A DNA stretch of 64,000 nt from Amphritea opalescens (lineage in GTDB: Bacteria > Pseudomonadota > Gammaproteobacteria > Pseudomonadales > Balneatricaceae), in NCBI RefSeq assembly GCF_003957515.1, contig NZ_RQXW01000014.1, positions 1-64,000 on the forward strand, given 5' to 3'. This document shows, one piece after another, positions 42,199-53,057 of this stretch. Every line of letters begins with the position of its first letter. The stretch's first letter is position 1. Both the position numbers and the translations under genes were made by a program. The notes under the pieces are model-generated. The model was not told where the DNA came from, did no database searches, and saw only the letters and a program-made list of their open reading frames with translations.

Positions 42199-42837
42199 AT
42201 GTCTGTATCTTTAATCGGACGTAAAGCAGGTATGACTCGTGTCTTCACTGAAGACGGCGTGTCTGTGCCAGTCACTGTCATCGAGGTGGAACCGAACCGC
42301 GTAACACAGGTTAAGACCGAAGAAACTGATGGTTATTCTGCTGTGCAGGTAACTGTAGGTTCTCGTCGTGCTAACCGCGTTACTAAGGCCGCTGCAGGTC
42401 ACTTTGCGAAAGCAGAGACTGAAGCAGGTCGTGGTTTGTGGGAGTTCCGTCTGTCAGGTGACGAAGAAGTAAATGTTGGTGATCAACTGACTGTTGAACG
42501 CTTTGAAGCGGGTCAGAAAATTGATGTAACCGGTCAATCCAAAGGTAAAGGTTTTCAGGGCGGTATTAAGCGCTGGAACTTCTCCATGCAGGATGCGACA
42601 CACGGTAACTCTCTTTCTCATCGTGCTCCTGGTTCTATTGGTCAGTGTCAAACTCCTGGTCGTGTGTGGAAAGGTAAGAAGATGGCAGGGCACATGGGTG
42701 CTGAACGTGTAACCGTTCAATCCCTAGAAGTTGTTCGCATCGATGCCGAGCGCAATCTGCTGTTAGTGAAAGGTGCTGTACCTGGTGCTACTGGCGGCGA
42801 CGTAATCGTTAAATCAGCTGTTAAAGCTGGTGCCTGA
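42199..42837 (+). CDS. rplC: 50S ribosomal protein L3
   Basis: L3 is an early assembly protein whose loop reaches the peptidyl transferase centre. The 212-residue protein starts [20 protein letters not shown] and has the central finger [20 protein letters not shown], with [14 protein letters not shown] following. TGAGG is upstream. rplD follows after 11 bp. Confidence 0.98.
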   Translation: MSVSLIGRKAGMTRVFTEDGVSVPVTVIEVEPNRVTQVKTEETDGYSAVQVTVGSRRANRVTKAAAGHFAKAETEAGRGLWEFRLSGDEEVNVGDQLTVERFEAGQKIDVTGQSKGKGFQGGIKRWNFSMQDATHGNSLSHRAPGSIGQCQTPGRVWKGKKMAGHMGAERVTVQSLEVVRIDAERNLLLVKGAVPGATGGDVIVKSAVKAGA

Positions 42838-42848
42838 GGGGGTTTGAA

Positions 42849-43454
42849 ATGAATCTGAATCTTGCAGGAGCTGGAGGAAGCGTAGAAGTTTCCGATCTAG
42901 CATTTGGTAAAGAATTCAATGAATCACTGGTTCATCAGGTTGTTACGGCATACCTGGCCGGTGGTCGTCAAGGCACCAAGGCTCAGAAAAACCGCGCCGC
43001 TGTAAGCGGTGGTGGTGCTAAGCCATGGCGTCAAAAAGGTACTGGCCGTGCACGTGCCGGTACTATTCGTAGTCCTTTGTGGCGTACTGGTGGCGTAACA
43101 TTCGCTGCTCAGCCGCGCGACCATGCTCAAAAAGTTAACAAGAAAATGTATCGCGCTGCGATGCGTTGCATCTTGTCTGAGCTGGTTCGTCAGGAGCGTT
43201 TGGTTGTTGTTGAAGACTTCCAAGTAGACGCGCCTAAGACTAAGCAGTTTGTTGCTAAGCTCGCTGAGCTTGAGTTGACAAACGCGCTAGTGATCACAGA
43301 AGACGTAGAGCAGAATCTGTATCTAGCCGCACGCAACGTACCACACGTTGACGTTCGCGATGCAGCTGGCATCGATCCTGTCAGCCTGGTAGGTTTTGAG
43401 AAGGTTGTTGTGACTGTTGCTGCTCTCAAGAAAGTTGAGGAGGCGTTAGCATGA
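42849..43454 (+). CDS. rplD: 50S ribosomal protein L4
   Basis: L4 lines the nascent peptide exit tunnel and, in E. coli, represses the S10 operon. The 201-residue protein has the tunnel loop [20 protein letters not shown] followed by WRTGGVTF. It overlaps rplW by 4 bp (ATGA). Whether it regulates this operon is open, since the leader is short. Confidence 0.97.
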   Translation: MNLNLAGAGGSVEVSDLAFGKEFNESLVHQVVTAYLAGGRQGTKAQKNRAAVSGGGAKPWRQKGTGRARAGTIRSPLWRTGGVTFAAQPRDHAQKVNKKMYRAAMRCILSELVRQERLVVVEDFQVDAPKTKQFVAKLAELELTNALVITEDVEQNLYLAARNVPHVDVRDAAGIDPVSLVGFEKVVVTVAALKKVEEALA

Positions 43455-43747
43455 ACGAAGGACGCATCTATCAAGTACTGCTAGGCCCACATATCTCTGA
43501 GAAAGCGACGATTGTTGCTGAAGGTTCTCAGCAGGTTGTATTCCGCGTCTCAACTGATGCAACTAAGCCTGAAATTAAGAAGGCTGTTGAGCAGTTGTTC
43601 GACGTAAAAGTAACTGGCGTGAACGTTGTTAACGTTAAGGGCAAAACCAAGCGCACTCAGCGCGGTATGGGTAAACGCTCTGACGTTCGTAAGGCATATG
43701 TATGTCTTGCAGACGGCCACGACATCGACTTTATCGATGGCGAATAA
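43451..43747 (+). CDS. rplW: 50S ribosomal protein L23
   Basis: L23 sits at the tunnel exit and docks trigger factor and SRP. The 98-residue protein contains [20 protein letters not shown] and the basic [20 protein letters not shown] loop. It is translationally coupled to rplD through a 4-bp overlap. Confidence 0.97.
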   Translation: MNEGRIYQVLLGPHISEKATIVAEGSQQVVFRVSTDATKPEIKKAVEQLFDVKVTGVNVVNVKGKTKRTQRGMGKRSDVRKAYVCLADGHDIDFIDGE

Positions 43748-43761
43748 GAGGGGTTTGAATT

Positions 43762-44589
43762 ATGGCTATTGTTAAATCTAAACCGACCTCCGCTGGGCGC
43801 CGTCATGTAGTAACGGTGACAACACCTGATCTGCACAAGGGTAAGCCACACGCTGCTCTGGTCGAAAAGAAAAGCAAAACCGGTGGTCGTAACACCTATG
43901 GTCGCATTACGACTCGTCACATTGGTGGCGGTCATAAGCAACATTACCGTGTTATCGATTTCCGTCGCAACAAACTGGATATCCCTGCTACCGTTGAGCG
44001 TCTGGAATATGATCCAAACCGCTCCGCGCACATCGCTTTGCTGATGTACGCTGACGGTGAGCGTCGCTACATTATCGCCCCTAAAGGTGTTAAAGCTGGT
44101 GATTCTCTGATATCTGGTCAGAATGCTGATATTAAACCAGGTAACTGTTTGCCACTGCGCAACATCCCTGTCGGTAGTGTCATTCACTGTATCGAGATGA
44201 AACCAGGTAAAGGTGCTCAAATTGCACGTTCTGCTGGTACTTCCGCACAGTTGATTGCTCGTGAAGGCGCTCACGCGACTTTGCGTCTGCGTTCAGGCGA
44301 AATGCGTAAAGTGTTGGTTGATTGCTGCGCGACACTGGGTGAGGTCGGAAACTCCGAGCACTCTCTGCGTCGTCTAGGTAAAGCTGGTGCTACGCGCTGG
44401 CGTGGTGTTCGTCCTACCGTTCGTGGTGTGGCGATGAACCCAGTCGATCACCCACATGGTGGTGGTGAAGGTCGTACATCTGGTGGTCGTCATCCTGTGA
44501 CACCATGGGGCGTACCGACTAAAGGTAAGAAAACTCGTTCGAATAAGCGTACCGATAAGATGATCGTACGCCGTCGTCAAGCGAAATAA
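43762..44589 (+). CDS. rplB: 50S ribosomal protein L2
   Basis: L2 is needed for subunit joining and peptidyl transfer. The 275-residue protein has [20 protein letters not shown] and the C-terminal signature [20 protein letters not shown], which holds the conserved His. Length is close to the E. coli 273. It follows rplW by 14 bp. Confidence 0.98.
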   Translation: MAIVKSKPTSAGRRHVVTVTTPDLHKGKPHAALVEKKSKTGGRNTYGRITTRHIGGGHKQHYRVIDFRRNKLDIPATVERLEYDPNRSAHIALLMYADGERRYIIAPKGVKAGDSLISGQNADIKPGNCLPLRNIPVGSVIHCIEMKPGKGAQIARSAGTSAQLIAREGAHATLRLRSGEMRKVLVDCCATLGEVGNSEHSLRRLGKAGATRWRGVRPTVRGVAMNPVDHPHGGGEGRTSGGRHPVTPWGVPTKGKKTRSNKRTDKMIVRRRQAK

Positions 44590-44604
44590 TCAGAGGATAC
44601 AGCT

Positions 44605-44880
44605 GTGCCACGTTCACTGAAGAAAGGTCCTTTTATCGACCTTCACCTGTTGAAAAAGGTAGAAGCTGCAATTGAGGCCAATGATCGTCGTCCGATCAAA
44701 ACTTGGTCTCGCCGTTCTACAGTTTTTCCAAACTTCGTAGGACTGACGATTGCAGTTCATAATGGCCGTCAGCACGTACCGGTGTTTGTCACCGAGGATA
44801 TGGTTGGTCATAAATTAGGCGAATTTGCAGCGACCCGTACGTATAAAGGTCATGCTGCAGATAAGAAAGCTAAACGCTAA
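44605..44880 (+). CDS. rpsS: 30S ribosomal protein S19
   Basis: S19 lies in the 30S head near S13. The 91-residue protein starts [20 protein letters not shown] and has [20 protein letters not shown]. It begins at GTG 44605 after CAGAGGATA. Confidence 0.97.
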   Translation: MPRSLKKGPFIDLHLLKKVEAAIEANDRRPIKTWSRRSTVFPNFVGLTIAVHNGRQHVPVFVTEDMVGHKLGEFAATRTYKGHAADKKAKR

Positions 44881-44895
44881 TCGGGAGTTAAGAAA

Positions 44896-45228
44896 ATGGA
44901 AGTAGCCGCTAAGCACAAAGGCGCCCATATCTCCGCTCAGAAAGCGCGTTTGGTTGCCGATCAAATCCGCGGAAAGGCGGTGGGTGAAGCCCTGAATATT
45001 TTGGCTTTCAGCCCTCAAAAAGGTGCGGTGCTTGTTAAGAAGGTACTTGAGTCTGCTATTGCTAACGCAGAGCATAACGAAGGTGCTGATATTGACGAGC
45101 TACGCGTTTCACAAATCTTCGTTGATGAAGGTATGACCATGAAGCGCATAAGACCGCGTGCGAAAGGTCGCGCTGACCGTATTTTGAAGCGCACCTCCCA
45201 CATCACCGTTAAGGTAGCTGACTGCTAG
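44896..45228 (+). CDS. rplV: 50S ribosomal protein L22
   Basis: L22 reaches into the exit tunnel opposite L4. The 110-residue protein has [20 protein letters not shown] and the beta-hairpin tip [20 protein letters not shown]. No macrolide-resistance insertion or deletion is seen in that loop. 15 bp after rpsS. Confidence 0.97.
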   Translation: MEVAAKHKGAHISAQKARLVADQIRGKAVGEALNILAFSPQKGAVLVKKVLESAIANAEHNEGADIDELRVSQIFVDEGMTMKRIRPRAKGRADRILKRTSHITVKVADC

Positions 45229-45239
45229 GAGATACCACT

Positions 45240-45926
45240 ATGGGTCAGAAGGTACATCCAACAGGTATTCGACTTGGAATTGTAAAAGATCACACTTCGG
45301 TGTGGTATGCAGACAAGAACGAATACGCTAATAAGCTGTTGAACGACCTTAAGGTACGTGAGTATCTGGAAGGCGAATTAAAAGCAGCATCTGTTAGCCG
45401 CATCGAAATTGAGCGGCCTGCACAGAATGCAAAAATTACCATTTTCACTGCCCGTCCAGGTATTGTTATTGGTAAGAAAGGTGAAGATGTCGAAAAACTG
45501 CGTAACGCTACATCAAAAATGATGGGTGTTCCGGTTCACATCAACATCGAAGAAATCCGTAAACCAGATCTAGATGCTAAATTGGTTGCTCAAAGCGTCG
45601 CGAGCCAGCTGGAACGTCGTGTTATGTTCCGCCGTGCCATGAAGCGTTCTGTACAGAATGCTATGCGTCAGGGTGCTGAAGGTATCAAGATCCAGGTTGG
45701 TGGCCGTCTAGGTGGTGCAGAGATTGCACGGTCTGAATGGTACCGCGAAGGTCGTGTGCCATTGCACACCCTGCGTGCTGACATCGATTACGGTACTTAC
45801 GAGGCGCACACTACATACGGTGTGCTTGGCATTAAAGTCTGGATCTTTAAAGGTGAGATTTTGGGTGGTATTGAAGAAGTACGCGCTCAAAGAAATGCTC
45901 AACCTAAGAAGAAAGGTTCAAAGTAG
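45240..45926 (+). CDS. rpsC: 30S ribosomal protein S3
   Basis: S3 forms part of the mRNA entry and helicase site. The 228-residue protein begins [20 protein letters not shown], has a KH domain with [15 protein letters not shown], and [20 protein letters not shown]. 11 bp after rplV, ribosome site TAGGAG. Confidence 0.98.
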   Translation: MGQKVHPTGIRLGIVKDHTSVWYADKNEYANKLLNDLKVREYLEGELKAASVSRIEIERPAQNAKITIFTARPGIVIGKKGEDVEKLRNATSKMMGVPVHINIEEIRKPDLDAKLVAQSVASQLERRVMFRRAMKRSVQNAMRQGAEGIKIQVGGRLGGAEIARSEWYREGRVPLHTLRADIDYGTYEAHTTYGVLGIKVWIFKGEILGGIEEVRAQRNAQPKKKGSK

Positions 45927-45938
45927 GGGTAATTATCA

Positions 45939-46352
45939 ATGCTGCAACCTAAGAGACTTAAATTCCGCAAGGTTATGAAAGGCCGCAACCGCGGTCTGGC
46001 CGAGCGCGGCGGTACTGTTAGCTTCGGTGAAATTGCACTGAAAGCGACAGAACGTGGCCGTATTACTGCTCGTCAGATCGAAGCTGCTCGTCGTACTATG
46101 ACTCGTCACGTAAAACGTGGCGGTAAAATCTGGATTCGCGTGTTCCCGGACAAGCCAATCACAGGTAAGCCGCTTGAAGTACGGATGGGTAAAGGTAAGG
46201 GTAGTGTTGAATACTGGGTATGCCAGATCAAACCAGGCAAAGTACTGTTCGAAATGAGCGGTGTGCCTGATGAGTTGGCTATCGAGGCGTTCAACCTAGC
46301 TGCGGCGAAATTGCCGCTGGCCACCACTATTGTTAAACGGACGGTGATGTGA
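45939..46352 (+). CDS. rplP: 50S ribosomal protein L16
   Basis: L16 positions tRNA at the A and P sites. The 137-residue protein begins [20 protein letters not shown] and has [20 protein letters not shown]. The [19 protein letters not shown] stretch includes the conserved Arg-rich tip; hydroxylation of the corresponding Arg by YcfD is known in E. coli. Its stop overlaps the rpmC start by one base. Confidence 0.98.
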   Translation: MLQPKRLKFRKVMKGRNRGLAERGGTVSFGEIALKATERGRITARQIEAARRTMTRHVKRGGKIWIRVFPDKPITGKPLEVRMGKGKGSVEYWVCQIKPGKVLFEMSGVPDELAIEAFNLAAAKLPLATTIVKRTVM

Positions 46353-46543
46353 TGAATGCAACTGAACTGCGCGAACAATCCGCTGAAGAGCTCCAGCAAA
46401 CTTTGCTGGGTCTTCTCAAGGATCAGTTCAATCTGCGTATGCAGAAAGCAACTGGTCAGCTGACTCAGAATCATATGCTGGGTCAAGTGCGTCGCGATAT
46501 CGCGCGCGTTAAGACCGTACTGAATCAGAAAGCAGGTAACTAA
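46352..46543 (+). CDS. rpmC: 50S ribosomal protein L29
   Basis: L29 is a small helical hairpin near the tunnel exit. The 63-residue protein reads [20 protein letters not shown] and [21 protein letters not shown] one codon earlier is in frame, but ATG 46352 overlaps the rplP stop as TGATG and matches the family start. Confidence 0.96.
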   Translation: MNATELREQSAEELQQTLLGLLKDQFNLRMQKATGQLTQNHMLGQVRRDIARVKTVLNQKAGN

Positions 46544-46545
46544 TA

Positions 46546-46809
46546 ATGGCCGCAGAAAAACGTACACGTACTGTGACCGGTAAAGTTATCAGCAATAAAG
46601 CTGACAAAACTATTACCGTTCTGGTTGAGCGAAAAGAGAAGCACCCGATCTACGGGAAATTCGTAACTCGCTCTACTAAGCTGCATGCGCATGACGAACA
46701 GAATGAATGTCAGATGGGAGACACAGTGACTGTTGCTGAATCTCGTCCGCTTTCAAAAAGTAAGTCTTGGACGCTAGTTAAGATTGAAGAACAGGCAGTA
46801 AAGGTGTAA
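46546..46809 (+). CDS. rpsQ: 30S ribosomal protein S17
   Basis: S17 is a primary 16S rRNA binder. The 87-residue OB-fold protein has [20 protein letters not shown] and [19 protein letters not shown]. It starts 2 bp after rpmC and ends the S10 operon. Confidence 0.97.
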   Translation: MAAEKRTRTVTGKVISNKADKTITVLVERKEKHPIYGKFVTRSTKLHAHDEQNECQMGDTVTVAESRPLSKSKSWTLVKIEEQAVKV

Positions 46810-46892
46810 TATAACGCACCTTTGCTTCTGGCAGGCTGTTTTTTGGGCCCGAAAGAGCAAAGAAAACAGTCTGAATTTTGGAGTAGAGACCC

Positions 46893-47261
46893 ATGATTCA
46901 AACAGAATCTATGCTTGATGTTGCTGATAACAGCGGCGCCAAGCGAGTACAGTGTATCAAGGTCCTAGGTGGCTCTCATCGTCGTTATGCCGGTGTGGGT
47001 GATATCATCAAAGTTACTGTGAAAGAAGCAATTCCTCGCGGTAAGGTGAAAAAAGGCCAGGTCCTTAATGCTGTTGTGGTACGTACCCGTAAAGGTGTTC
47101 GGCGCCCGGACGGTTCAATTATTCGCTTTGATACAAACTCAGCGGTATTATTGAACGCCAACTCCGCGCCTATCGGTACTCGTATCTTTGGCCCAGTAAC
47201 TCGTGAACTTCGCTCAGAGAAGTTTATGAAAATCATTTCCCTGGCGCCTGAAGTGCTATAA
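46893..47261 (+). CDS. rplN: 50S ribosomal protein L14
   Basis: L14 lies at the subunit interface. The 122-residue protein starts [20 protein letters not shown] and has [20 protein letters not shown]. It opens the spc group after an 83-bp spacer that contains an imperfect inverted repeat (GGCTGTTTT/AAAACAGTC) and no obvious promoter. Confidence 0.98.
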   Translation: MIQTESMLDVADNSGAKRVQCIKVLGGSHRRYAGVGDIIKVTVKEAIPRGKVKKGQVLNAVVVRTRKGVRRPDGSIIRFDTNSAVLLNANSAPIGTRIFGPVTRELRSEKFMKIISLAPEVL

Positions 47262-47293
47262 AAAATCCCGACCTAATCAGTCAGGATTTATGC

Positions 47294-47327
47294 AAAAACG
47301 CTAAGCTCGAAAGGGCTTGGCGTTTTT
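47294..47327 (+). terminator. terminator-like hairpin inside the spc operon
   Basis: AAAAACGCTAAGC and GCTTGGCGTTTTT form a 13-bp stem with one G-T wobble and an 8-nt loop, ending in five Ts, in the 102-bp rplN-rplX gap. In shape it is an intrinsic terminator, yet the same operon continues. It may attenuate or set the ratio of downstream genes. Confidence 0.7.
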
Positions 47328-47363
47328 AAGCATGAGAGGGTAGTAGGAAAGGATGGATAATTA

Positions 47364-47681
47364 ATGCGTAAAATCATTCGTAACGACGAAGTAATCGTTA
47401 TTGCAGGCAGAGACAAAGGCAAACGCGGCAAAGTATTGCGTATTCTTGCTGATGATCGTCTGATCGTGTCTGGCATCAACATGGTTAAGAAACACACCAA
47501 GCCTAACCCTATGGTGGGTAAAGCTGGCGGTATCATAGAAAAAGAAGCAGCGATTGCAGTATCTAACATCGCTATCTTCAACTCTGCTACCGGTAAAGGT
47601 GACCGTGTTGGTTTCAAAGTTCTGGAAGATGGCAACAAAGTCCGGATCTTCAAATCCAACGGCGAAGTTATCGCTAAGTAA
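47364..47681 (+). CDS. rplX: 50S ribosomal protein L24
   Basis: L24 is an assembly initiator at the tunnel exit. The 105-residue protein begins [20 protein letters not shown] with a KOW motif, then [20 protein letters not shown]. It lies downstream of the internal hairpin; AGGAAAGGATG precedes it. Confidence 0.97.
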   Translation: MRKIIRNDEVIVIAGRDKGKRGKVLRILADDRLIVSGINMVKKHTKPNPMVGKAGGIIEKEAAIAVSNIAIFNSATGKGDRVGFKVLEDGNKVRIFKSNGEVIAK

Positions 47682-47695
47682 TAGGAGTTGATGCC

Positions 47696-48235
47696 ATGTC
47701 TAGATTAAAAGCACTCTATAACGAGTCCGTTAAGCAGCAGTTGAAAGACGATTTAAGCTGTCCTAACGTGATGGCTGTACCACGCCTGACCAAAATTACC
47801 CTGAACATGGGTGTTGGTGAAGCGCTGGGTGATAAAAAGCAGCTAGATAATGCCGTTGCAGAAATGCAGGCAATTGCAGGTCAAAAACCTGTTGTAACCC
47901 TAGCCCGCAAATCAATTGCAGGCTTTAAGGTTCGTGAAGGTTGGCCAATTGGTTGCAAGGTAACTCTGCGCGGTGAGCGTATGTGGGAATTCCTTGACCG
48001 TCTGGTTGATATCTCGATCCCACGTATTCGTGACTTCCGTGGTCTGAACCCGAAATCTTTTGATGGTCGTGGTAACTACAGCATGGGCGTGAAAGAGCAG
48101 ATCATCTTCCCTGAAATCGAATACGATAAGGTAGATAAGCTGCGTGGTATGGATATTACCATCACCACCACTGCTCGCACTAACGACGAAGGTCGTGCCC
48201 TGCTGGCAGCCCTCAACTTCCCATTCAAAAAGTAA
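47696..48235 (+). CDS. rplE: 50S ribosomal protein L5
   Basis: L5 binds 5S rRNA and touches P-site tRNA. The 179-residue protein has [20 protein letters not shown] and [20 protein letters not shown]. 14 bp after rplX with AGGAGTTG upstream. In E. coli S8 represses the spc operon near this start. Confidence 0.98.
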   Translation: MSRLKALYNESVKQQLKDDLSCPNVMAVPRLTKITLNMGVGEALGDKKQLDNAVAEMQAIAGQKPVVTLARKSIAGFKVREGWPIGCKVTLRGERMWEFLDRLVDISIPRIRDFRGLNPKSFDGRGNYSMGVKEQIIFPEIEYDKVDKLRGMDITITTTARTNDEGRALLAALNFPFKK

Positions 48236-48245
48236 GGGTAGAGAA

Positions 48246-48551
48246 ATGGCTAAGGTATGTATGAAAGCGCGCGAATCAAAACGCGCAAAAACGGTTGCTA
48301 AGTATGCTGAAAAGCGTGCTGCTCTTAAAGCAATCGTGAAAAACCCAGCTTCTTCTGAAGATGAAGTTTGGGATGCCCAGGTAGCTCTACAAAAGCTACC
48401 GCGTGACGCTAACCCGGTTCGCCAGGTTCGTCGTTGTCAGGTTACTGGTCGTCCACACGCTGTTTACCGTAAATTTGGTCTAAGTCGGATCAAACTGCGT
48501 GAAGCAGCTATGCGTGGTGATGTTCCGGGCCTGAAAAAAGCTAGTTGGTAA
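48246..48551 (+). CDS. rpsN: 30S ribosomal protein S14 (zinc-free form)
   Basis: The 101-residue S14 is the long form without a CxxC zinc site, starting [20 protein letters not shown] and ending with [20 protein letters not shown]. The ATG at 48246 follows AGGGTAGAGAA 10 bp after rplE; a longer frame upstream lies inside rplE and is rejected. Confidence 0.96.
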   Translation: MAKVCMKARESKRAKTVAKYAEKRAALKAIVKNPASSEDEVWDAQVALQKLPRDANPVRQVRRCQVTGRPHAVYRKFGLSRIKLREAAMRGDVPGLKKASW

Positions 48552-48619
48552 GCACAATGGTCTGGGCAGGGTGGTTGTCATCCTGCTACCGCATTGCGCT
48601 GCACAAAGGAAAATAAACC

Positions 48620-49012
48620 ATGAGTATGCAAGACACTCTTGCGGATATGCTAACCCGTATTCGTAATGGTCATATGGCTGAGAAATCAGCTGTAACTATG
48701 CCTGCTTCTAAACTGAAAGCCTCTGTTGCTGCAGTTTTGAAAGAGGAAGGTTACATTGCTGACTTCGCCGTTGAAGGCGAAGGCAAGCCAGTGATGACTG
48801 TTGAACTGAAATACTTTGAAGGCAAGCCGGTTATAGAGTCTATCCAGCGAGTTAGCCGTCCAAGTCTGCGTGTATACCGAGGCGCTACTGAGCTGCCTAA
48901 AGTATCTGGCGGTCTGGGCGTAGCTATCGTTTCCACTTCGCGTGGTGTGATGACTGATCGTGCTGCTCGTGCTGCCGGTATCGGCGGCGAAGTCATCTGT
49001 ACGGTATTCTAG
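48620..49012 (+). CDS. rpsH: 30S ribosomal protein S8
   Basis: S8 binds central-domain 16S rRNA and is the spc operon autorepressor in E. coli. The 130-residue protein begins [20 protein letters not shown] and has [20 protein letters not shown]. The 68-bp gap upstream contains GGCAGG/CCTGC arms that could fold. Confidence 0.97.
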   Translation: MSMQDTLADMLTRIRNGHMAEKSAVTMPASKLKASVAAVLKEEGYIADFAVEGEGKPVMTVELKYFEGKPVIESIQRVSRPSLRVYRGATELPKVSGGLGVAIVSTSRGVMTDRAARAAGIGGEVICTVF

Positions 49013-49023
49013 GAGCTGGAAAT

Positions 49024-49557
49024 ATGTCTCGAGTTGCTAAAAGTCCCGTTGTCCTACCGGCAGGTGTTGAAGCTAAGGTTGATGGTCAGCAGATTAATGT
49101 AAAGGGCGGTAACGGTGCCCTAGATCTGACTGTTCACCCGTCTGTAGAAGTAACCACAGAAGAAAACGTGCTGAAGTTTGCCGCACGCAATGGCAGCAAA
49201 ACTGCTAACGCGCTGGCTGGTACTGCTCGTTCTTTGGTTAATAACATGGTTGTTGGTGTAAGTACTGGTTTCAATAAGAAACTATTGCTTCAGGGTGTTG
49301 GTTATCGTGCTGCCGTTAATGGCAATACGTTGAGCCTGACTCTGGGTTTCTCACACCCAATCGATTATAAGCTGCCTGAAGGTGTTGTAGCTGCAATGGA
49401 AGGCCAGACCACTATCGTGCTGACAGCAGCCGATAAGCAGGCGCTGGGCCAGGCTGCAGCTGAAATTCGTGCTTTCCGTCCACCAGAGCCTTACAAAGGT
49501 AAGGGTGTACGTTACGCTGACGAATTCGTTCGCCGTAAAGAAGCTAAGAAGAAGTAA
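49024..49557 (+). CDS. rplF: 50S ribosomal protein L6
   Basis: L6 lies near the factor-binding site. The 177-residue protein starts [20 protein letters not shown] and ends with the conserved [29 protein letters not shown] lies before ATG; 11 bp after rpsH. Confidence 0.98.
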   Translation: MSRVAKSPVVLPAGVEAKVDGQQINVKGGNGALDLTVHPSVEVTTEENVLKFAARNGSKTANALAGTARSLVNNMVVGVSTGFNKKLLLQGVGYRAAVNGNTLSLTLGFSHPIDYKLPEGVVAAMEGQTTIVLTAADKQALGQAAAEIRAFRPPEPYKGKGVRYADEFVRRKEAKKK

Positions 49558-49566
49558 GGTAGGGTC

Positions 49567-49917
49567 ATGAACGAAAAGAAAACATCTCGTATTCGCCGTG
49601 CCCGCCGTGCCCGTTATAAAATGCGTGAACTGGGCGCAGTACGACTGTGTGTAACCCGTACACCACGTCACATCTATGCACAGGTTATCTCTGCTGATGG
49701 TGGTCAGGTTTTGGCTGCAGCATCAACTGTAGAAAAAGACCTGCGTAGTGATACTACTGGTAACACTGATGCCGCTACTAAAGTAGGCACACTGATCGCT
49801 CAGCGCGCAAAAGACGCTGGCGTGACTAAGGTTGCTTTCGACCGTTCTGGGTTTAAATACCACGGACGAGTTAAAGCGTTGGCAGATGCAGCCCGTGAAG
49901 GCGGCCTGGAATTCTAA
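49567..49917 (+). CDS. rplR: 50S ribosomal protein L18
   Basis: L18 binds 5S rRNA. The 116-residue protein is strongly basic at its start ([20 protein letters not shown]) and has [20 protein letters not shown]. 9 bp after rplF. Confidence 0.97.
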   Translation: MNEKKTSRIRRARRARYKMRELGAVRLCVTRTPRHIYAQVISADGGQVLAAASTVEKDLRSDTTGNTDAATKVGTLIAQRAKDAGVTKVAFDRSGFKYHGRVKALADAAREGGLEF

Positions 49918-49928
49918 GGGGTTTGACA

Positions 49929-50429
49929 ATGGCAAATCACGAACAGAAAGACGGTGACCTACAAGAGAAACTTGTTCAGGTTAACCGTGTTGCCAAAGTA
50001 GTTAAAGGTGGTCGTATCTTCGGTTTCACCGCTTTGACTGTTGTTGGCGACGGTAATGGCCGCGTAGGCTTCGGTCGCGGTAAGGCACGTGAAGTTCCTG
50101 CGGCGATTCAAAAAGCGATGGAACAAGCGCGTCGTAACATGATCACAGTTGATCTGAACGGCACTACTCTGCAATACCCTATTAAAGCCCGTCACGGTGC
50201 TTCTAAGGTATACATGCAGCCTGCATCTGATGGTACTGGTGTTATCGCCGGTGGCGCGATGCGTGCTGTACTGGAAATTGCAGGTGTTCACAACGTACTG
50301 GCTAAGTGCTACGGCTCTACAAACCCAGTCAACGTTGTTCGCGCAACTATCAACGGTCTTGCTAGCATGACATCTCCTGAAGATGTTGCCGCTAAGCGTG
50401 GTAAGTCCGTAGAAGACATCCTGGGGTAA
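49929..50429 (+). CDS. rpsE: 30S ribosomal protein S5
   Basis: S5 acts in decoding fidelity and mRNA entry. The 166-residue protein has [20 protein letters not shown], including the loop whose changes give spectinomycin resistance; it looks wild type. A TTG two codons upstream is in frame, but ATG 49929 follows GGGGTTTGAC and fits the family start. Confidence 0.97.
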   Translation: MANHEQKDGDLQEKLVQVNRVAKVVKGGRIFGFTALTVVGDGNGRVGFGRGKAREVPAAIQKAMEQARRNMITVDLNGTTLQYPIKARHGASKVYMQPASDGTGVIAGGAMRAVLEIAGVHNVLAKCYGSTNPVNVVRATINGLASMTSPEDVAAKRGKSVEDILG

Positions 50430-50435
50430 TCAACG

Positions 50436-50618
50436 ATGGCATCTACTCTCAAGGTAACACTTGTACGCAGCACCATCGGTATCCTGCCTAAGCACAAATT
50501 GTGCGTCCAGGGTCTGGGTCTGCGCCGTATCGGTCACACTGTTGTAGTGGAAGACACTCCTTCCGTACGCGGTATGATCAACAAAGTTAACTACATGGTT
50601 CGTGTAGAAGGCGAATAA
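50436..50618 (+). CDS. rpmD: 50S ribosomal protein L30
   Basis: The 60-residue protein has the family line [20 protein letters not shown] and [20 protein letters not shown]. 6 bp after rpsE, 10 bp before rplO. Confidence 0.96.
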   Translation: MASTLKVTLVRSTIGILPKHKLCVQGLGLRRIGHTVVVEDTPSVRGMINKVNYMVRVEGE

Positions 50619-50628
50619 GGAGCTCATT

Positions 50629-51063
50629 ATGCGTCTTAATACACTGAGTCCTGCCGAAGGTTCTAAACATGCTCCTAAGCGTGTAGGCCGCGGTATTGGT
50701 TCCGGCCTGGGTAAAACCTGCGGTCGTGGCCATAAGGGTCAGAAATCCCGCTCCGGCGGTTCAGTGAAACCAGGTTTCGAAGGCGGCCAAATGCCGTTGC
50801 AGCGTCGTCTGCCTAAGTTCGGCTTTACCTCTCGTCAGGCTGCATTCGTTGCAGAAATTCGCCTGAACGAGCTGGCTAAAATCGATGCTGACGTTATCGA
50901 TCTGGATGCACTGAAAAAAGCGGATATCATCAAAGACAGCATCAAGCGTGCGCGCGTGATTCTTTCTGGTGAGATCAACAAAGCAGTTACCGTTAAAGGT
51001 CTTAAAGTGACCAAAGGCGCTCTAGCTGCAATTGAAGCTGCAGGCGGAAAAGTCGAGGAATAA
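50629..51063 (+). CDS. rplO: 50S ribosomal protein L15
   Basis: L15 is a late assembly protein. The 144-residue protein begins [20 protein letters not shown], with the glycine- and arginine-rich [20 protein letters not shown] extension reaching into 23S rRNA. Its stop is directly followed by the secY start. Confidence 0.98.
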   Translation: MRLNTLSPAEGSKHAPKRVGRGIGSGLGKTCGRGHKGQKSRSGGSVKPGFEGGQMPLQRRLPKFGFTSRQAAFVAEIRLNELAKIDADVIDLDALKKADIIKDSIKRARVILSGEINKAVTVKGLKVTKGALAAIEAAGGKVEE

Positions 51064-52392
51064 ATGGCTAAGAAAGGACCAGTACCAGCAGGCGTACAGA
51101 ACGGCTTAGGCGAGCTTAAGTCTCGCTTGTTGTTCGTTTTGATTGCGATCGTTGTATACCGTATCGGTGCACATATTCCGGTACCTGGTATCAATCCTGA
51201 TCGCCTAGCTGCACTTTTTGATCAGAATCAGGGCACTATTCTGAGCATGTTTAACATGTTCTCCGGTGGTGCGTTGGAGCGAATGAGTATTCTTGCGTTA
51301 GGCATCATGCCGTACATCTCTGCATCGATTATTATGCAGTTGATGACGGTGGTGAGTCCGACACTCGCGCAACTCAAGAAAGAGGGTGAAGCTGGTCGTC
51401 GTAAGATCAATCAGTACACACGTTACGGTACCGTTATTCTAGCGACTGTACAGTCGTTCGGTATGGCGGTCGGTCTGGCGAATCAGGGCGTAGCCTTCGC
51501 AACAGATTTCAACTTCTACTTTGTAGCGGTTGTTACGCTGGTCGCGGGTGCGGTCTTCCTGATGTGGTTGGGTGAACAGGTGACTGAGCGGGGTATCGGT
51601 AACGGTATTTCGATTCTGATCTTCTCTGGTATTGTGGCCGGTCTGCCAGGTGCGGTCGGTCAGTCCTTTGAATCAGCGCGTCAGGGGGATCTTAATATCC
51701 TGGCGTTGCTGGCCATTGCTGTGCTGGCGGTTGCCACTGTGGGTTTTGTTGTGTTTATGGAGCGCGGTCAACGCCGTATCACCATCAACTATGCTAAACG
51801 CCAACAGGGTCGTCGCATGTATGCTGCGCAGTCTAGCCATTTGCCGTTAAAGGTGAATATGGCTGGTGTTATTCCGCCGATCTTCGCTTCAAGCATTCTG
51901 CTGTTCCCTGCATCACTTGGCCAATGGTTTGGTCAAACTGAAGGCATGGAGCTGCTACAGGATATCGCACTTGCGCTGGGTCCGGGTCAGCCGCTGTATA
52001 TCCTGCTGTTTTCGGTATGTATCATATTCTTCTGTTACTTCTATACTGCGATTGTTTTCAATCCAAAAGATGTAGCTGATAACTTGAAGAAGTCTGGTGC
52101 ATTCATCCCGGGTATTCGCCCAGGGGAGCAATCTGCTAAGTACATCGATAACGTACTGGGCCGCCTGACACTGTTTGGCGCTCTGTACATCACTGCGGTA
52201 TCTTTGATGCCTCAGTTCCTGGTGGTAGCCTGGAATGTACCTTTCTACTTCGGTGGTACGTCACTGTTGATTGTGGTTGTTGTTGTGATGGATTTCATGG
52301 CGCAAGTACAGTCCCATTTGATGTCCCATCAGTATGAATCCCTGATGAAGAAGTCGAATCTTAAAGGAGGCGGTGCTGGCCTGCTGCGCTAG
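51064..52392 (+). CDS. secY: protein translocase channel SecY
   Basis: SecY forms the protein-conducting channel with SecE and SecG. The 442-residue protein has ten membrane segments; the plug and pore region is around [20 protein letters not shown], and the cytoplasmic loop [20 protein letters not shown] that binds SecA and ribosomes is present. It begins the base after the rplO stop, so translation is coupled. Confidence 0.98.
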   Translation: MAKKGPVPAGVQNGLGELKSRLLFVLIAIVVYRIGAHIPVPGINPDRLAALFDQNQGTILSMFNMFSGGALERMSILALGIMPYISASIIMQLMTVVSPTLAQLKKEGEAGRRKINQYTRYGTVILATVQSFGMAVGLANQGVAFATDFNFYFVAVVTLVAGAVFLMWLGEQVTERGIGNGISILIFSGIVAGLPGAVGQSFESARQGDLNILALLAIAVLAVATVGFVVFMERGQRRITINYAKRQQGRRMYAAQSSHLPLKVNMAGVIPPIFASSILLFPASLGQWFGQTEGMELLQDIALALGPGQPLYILLFSVCIIFFCYFYTAIVFNPKDVADNLKKSGAFIPGIRPGEQSAKYIDNVLGRLTLFGALYITAVSLMPQFLVVAWNVPFYFGGTSLLIVVVVVMDFMAQVQSHLMSHQYESLMKKSNLKGGGAGLLR

Positions 52393-52416
52393 TATCCCTG
52401 CTATTTGGAGTTGATC

Positions 52417-52533
52417 ATGAAAGTACGTGCATCAGTTAAGAAGATCTGCCGTAACTGCAAGATCGTACGTCGTAACGGTACTCTGCGGGTTATCTGCAAA
52501 GTTGAACCACGACACAAGCAGCGCCAGGGTTAA
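52417..52533 (+). CDS. rpmJ: 50S ribosomal protein L36
   Basis: The 38-residue protein [20 protein letters not shown] and onward is a zinc-ribbon L36 with Cys11, Cys14, Cys27 and His33, the zinc-binding form. TTTGGAGTTG is 6 bp before the ATG. It follows secY by 24 bp and ends the spc operon. Confidence 0.97.
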   Translation: MKVRASVKKICRNCKIVRRNGTLRVICKVEPRHKQRQG

Positions 52534-52568
52534 TTAACGCCTGGTCTGGGAGTGGTAGGCGCGAAGGG

Positions 52569-52597
52569 TTGATTTATTTTTGATCAGCGTGTAGAAT
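52569..52597 (+). promoter_or_regulatory. promoter of the alpha operon
   Basis: TTGATT (52569-52574), a 17-bp spacer and TAGAAT (52592-52597) form a good sigma70 promoter about 75 bp upstream of rpsM. The remaining leader contains a CTGTG/CACAG hairpin near 52631-52649 and is where S4 acts in E. coli. Confidence 0.75.
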
Positions 52598-52676
52598 CTC
52601 GCGCCTTCCATTAATAGAAGAATTTGCAGTACCTGTGAAAAGCACAGGTGCATGCTAATAAGTTGGAGTAAATTGA

Positions 52677-53033
52677 ATGGCCCGTATAGCTGGCGTCAAT
52701 ATTCCTGACAATAAGCATGCGGTAATTTCATTGACTTACATCTTCGGAATTGGCCGCACGACAGCGAAGGACCTCTGCGTTACTTGTGGAATTCAAGAAA
52801 CCACAAAGATCGCAGATTTGTCAGAAGATCAACTGAATACGGTACGTGACGCAGTCGCTAAGTTGACAGTTGAAGGTGATCTTCGCCGTGAAGTATCCAT
52901 GAACATCAAACGCTTGATGGATCTTGGTTGTTACCGTGGTTTGCGGCATCGCCGTAGTTTGCCTCTTCGTGGTCAGCGCACTAAGACAAACGCGCGTACC
53001 CGTAAAGGGCCACGTAAACCAATCCGTAAGTAA
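52677..53033 (+). CDS. rpsM: 30S ribosomal protein S13
   Basis: S13 bridges to the 50S subunit. The 118-residue protein begins [20 protein letters not shown] and ends with the conserved [20 protein letters not shown] tail. First gene of the alpha operon; TTGGAGTAA precedes it. Confidence 0.98.
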   Translation: MARIAGVNIPDNKHAVISLTYIFGIGRTTAKDLCVTCGIQETTKIADLSEDQLNTVRDAVAKLTVEGDLRREVSMNIKRLMDLGCYRGLRHRRSLPLRGQRTKTNARTRKGPRKPIRK

Positions 53034-53057
53034 TGGTAAGCGATAGGAATTTCCAGT

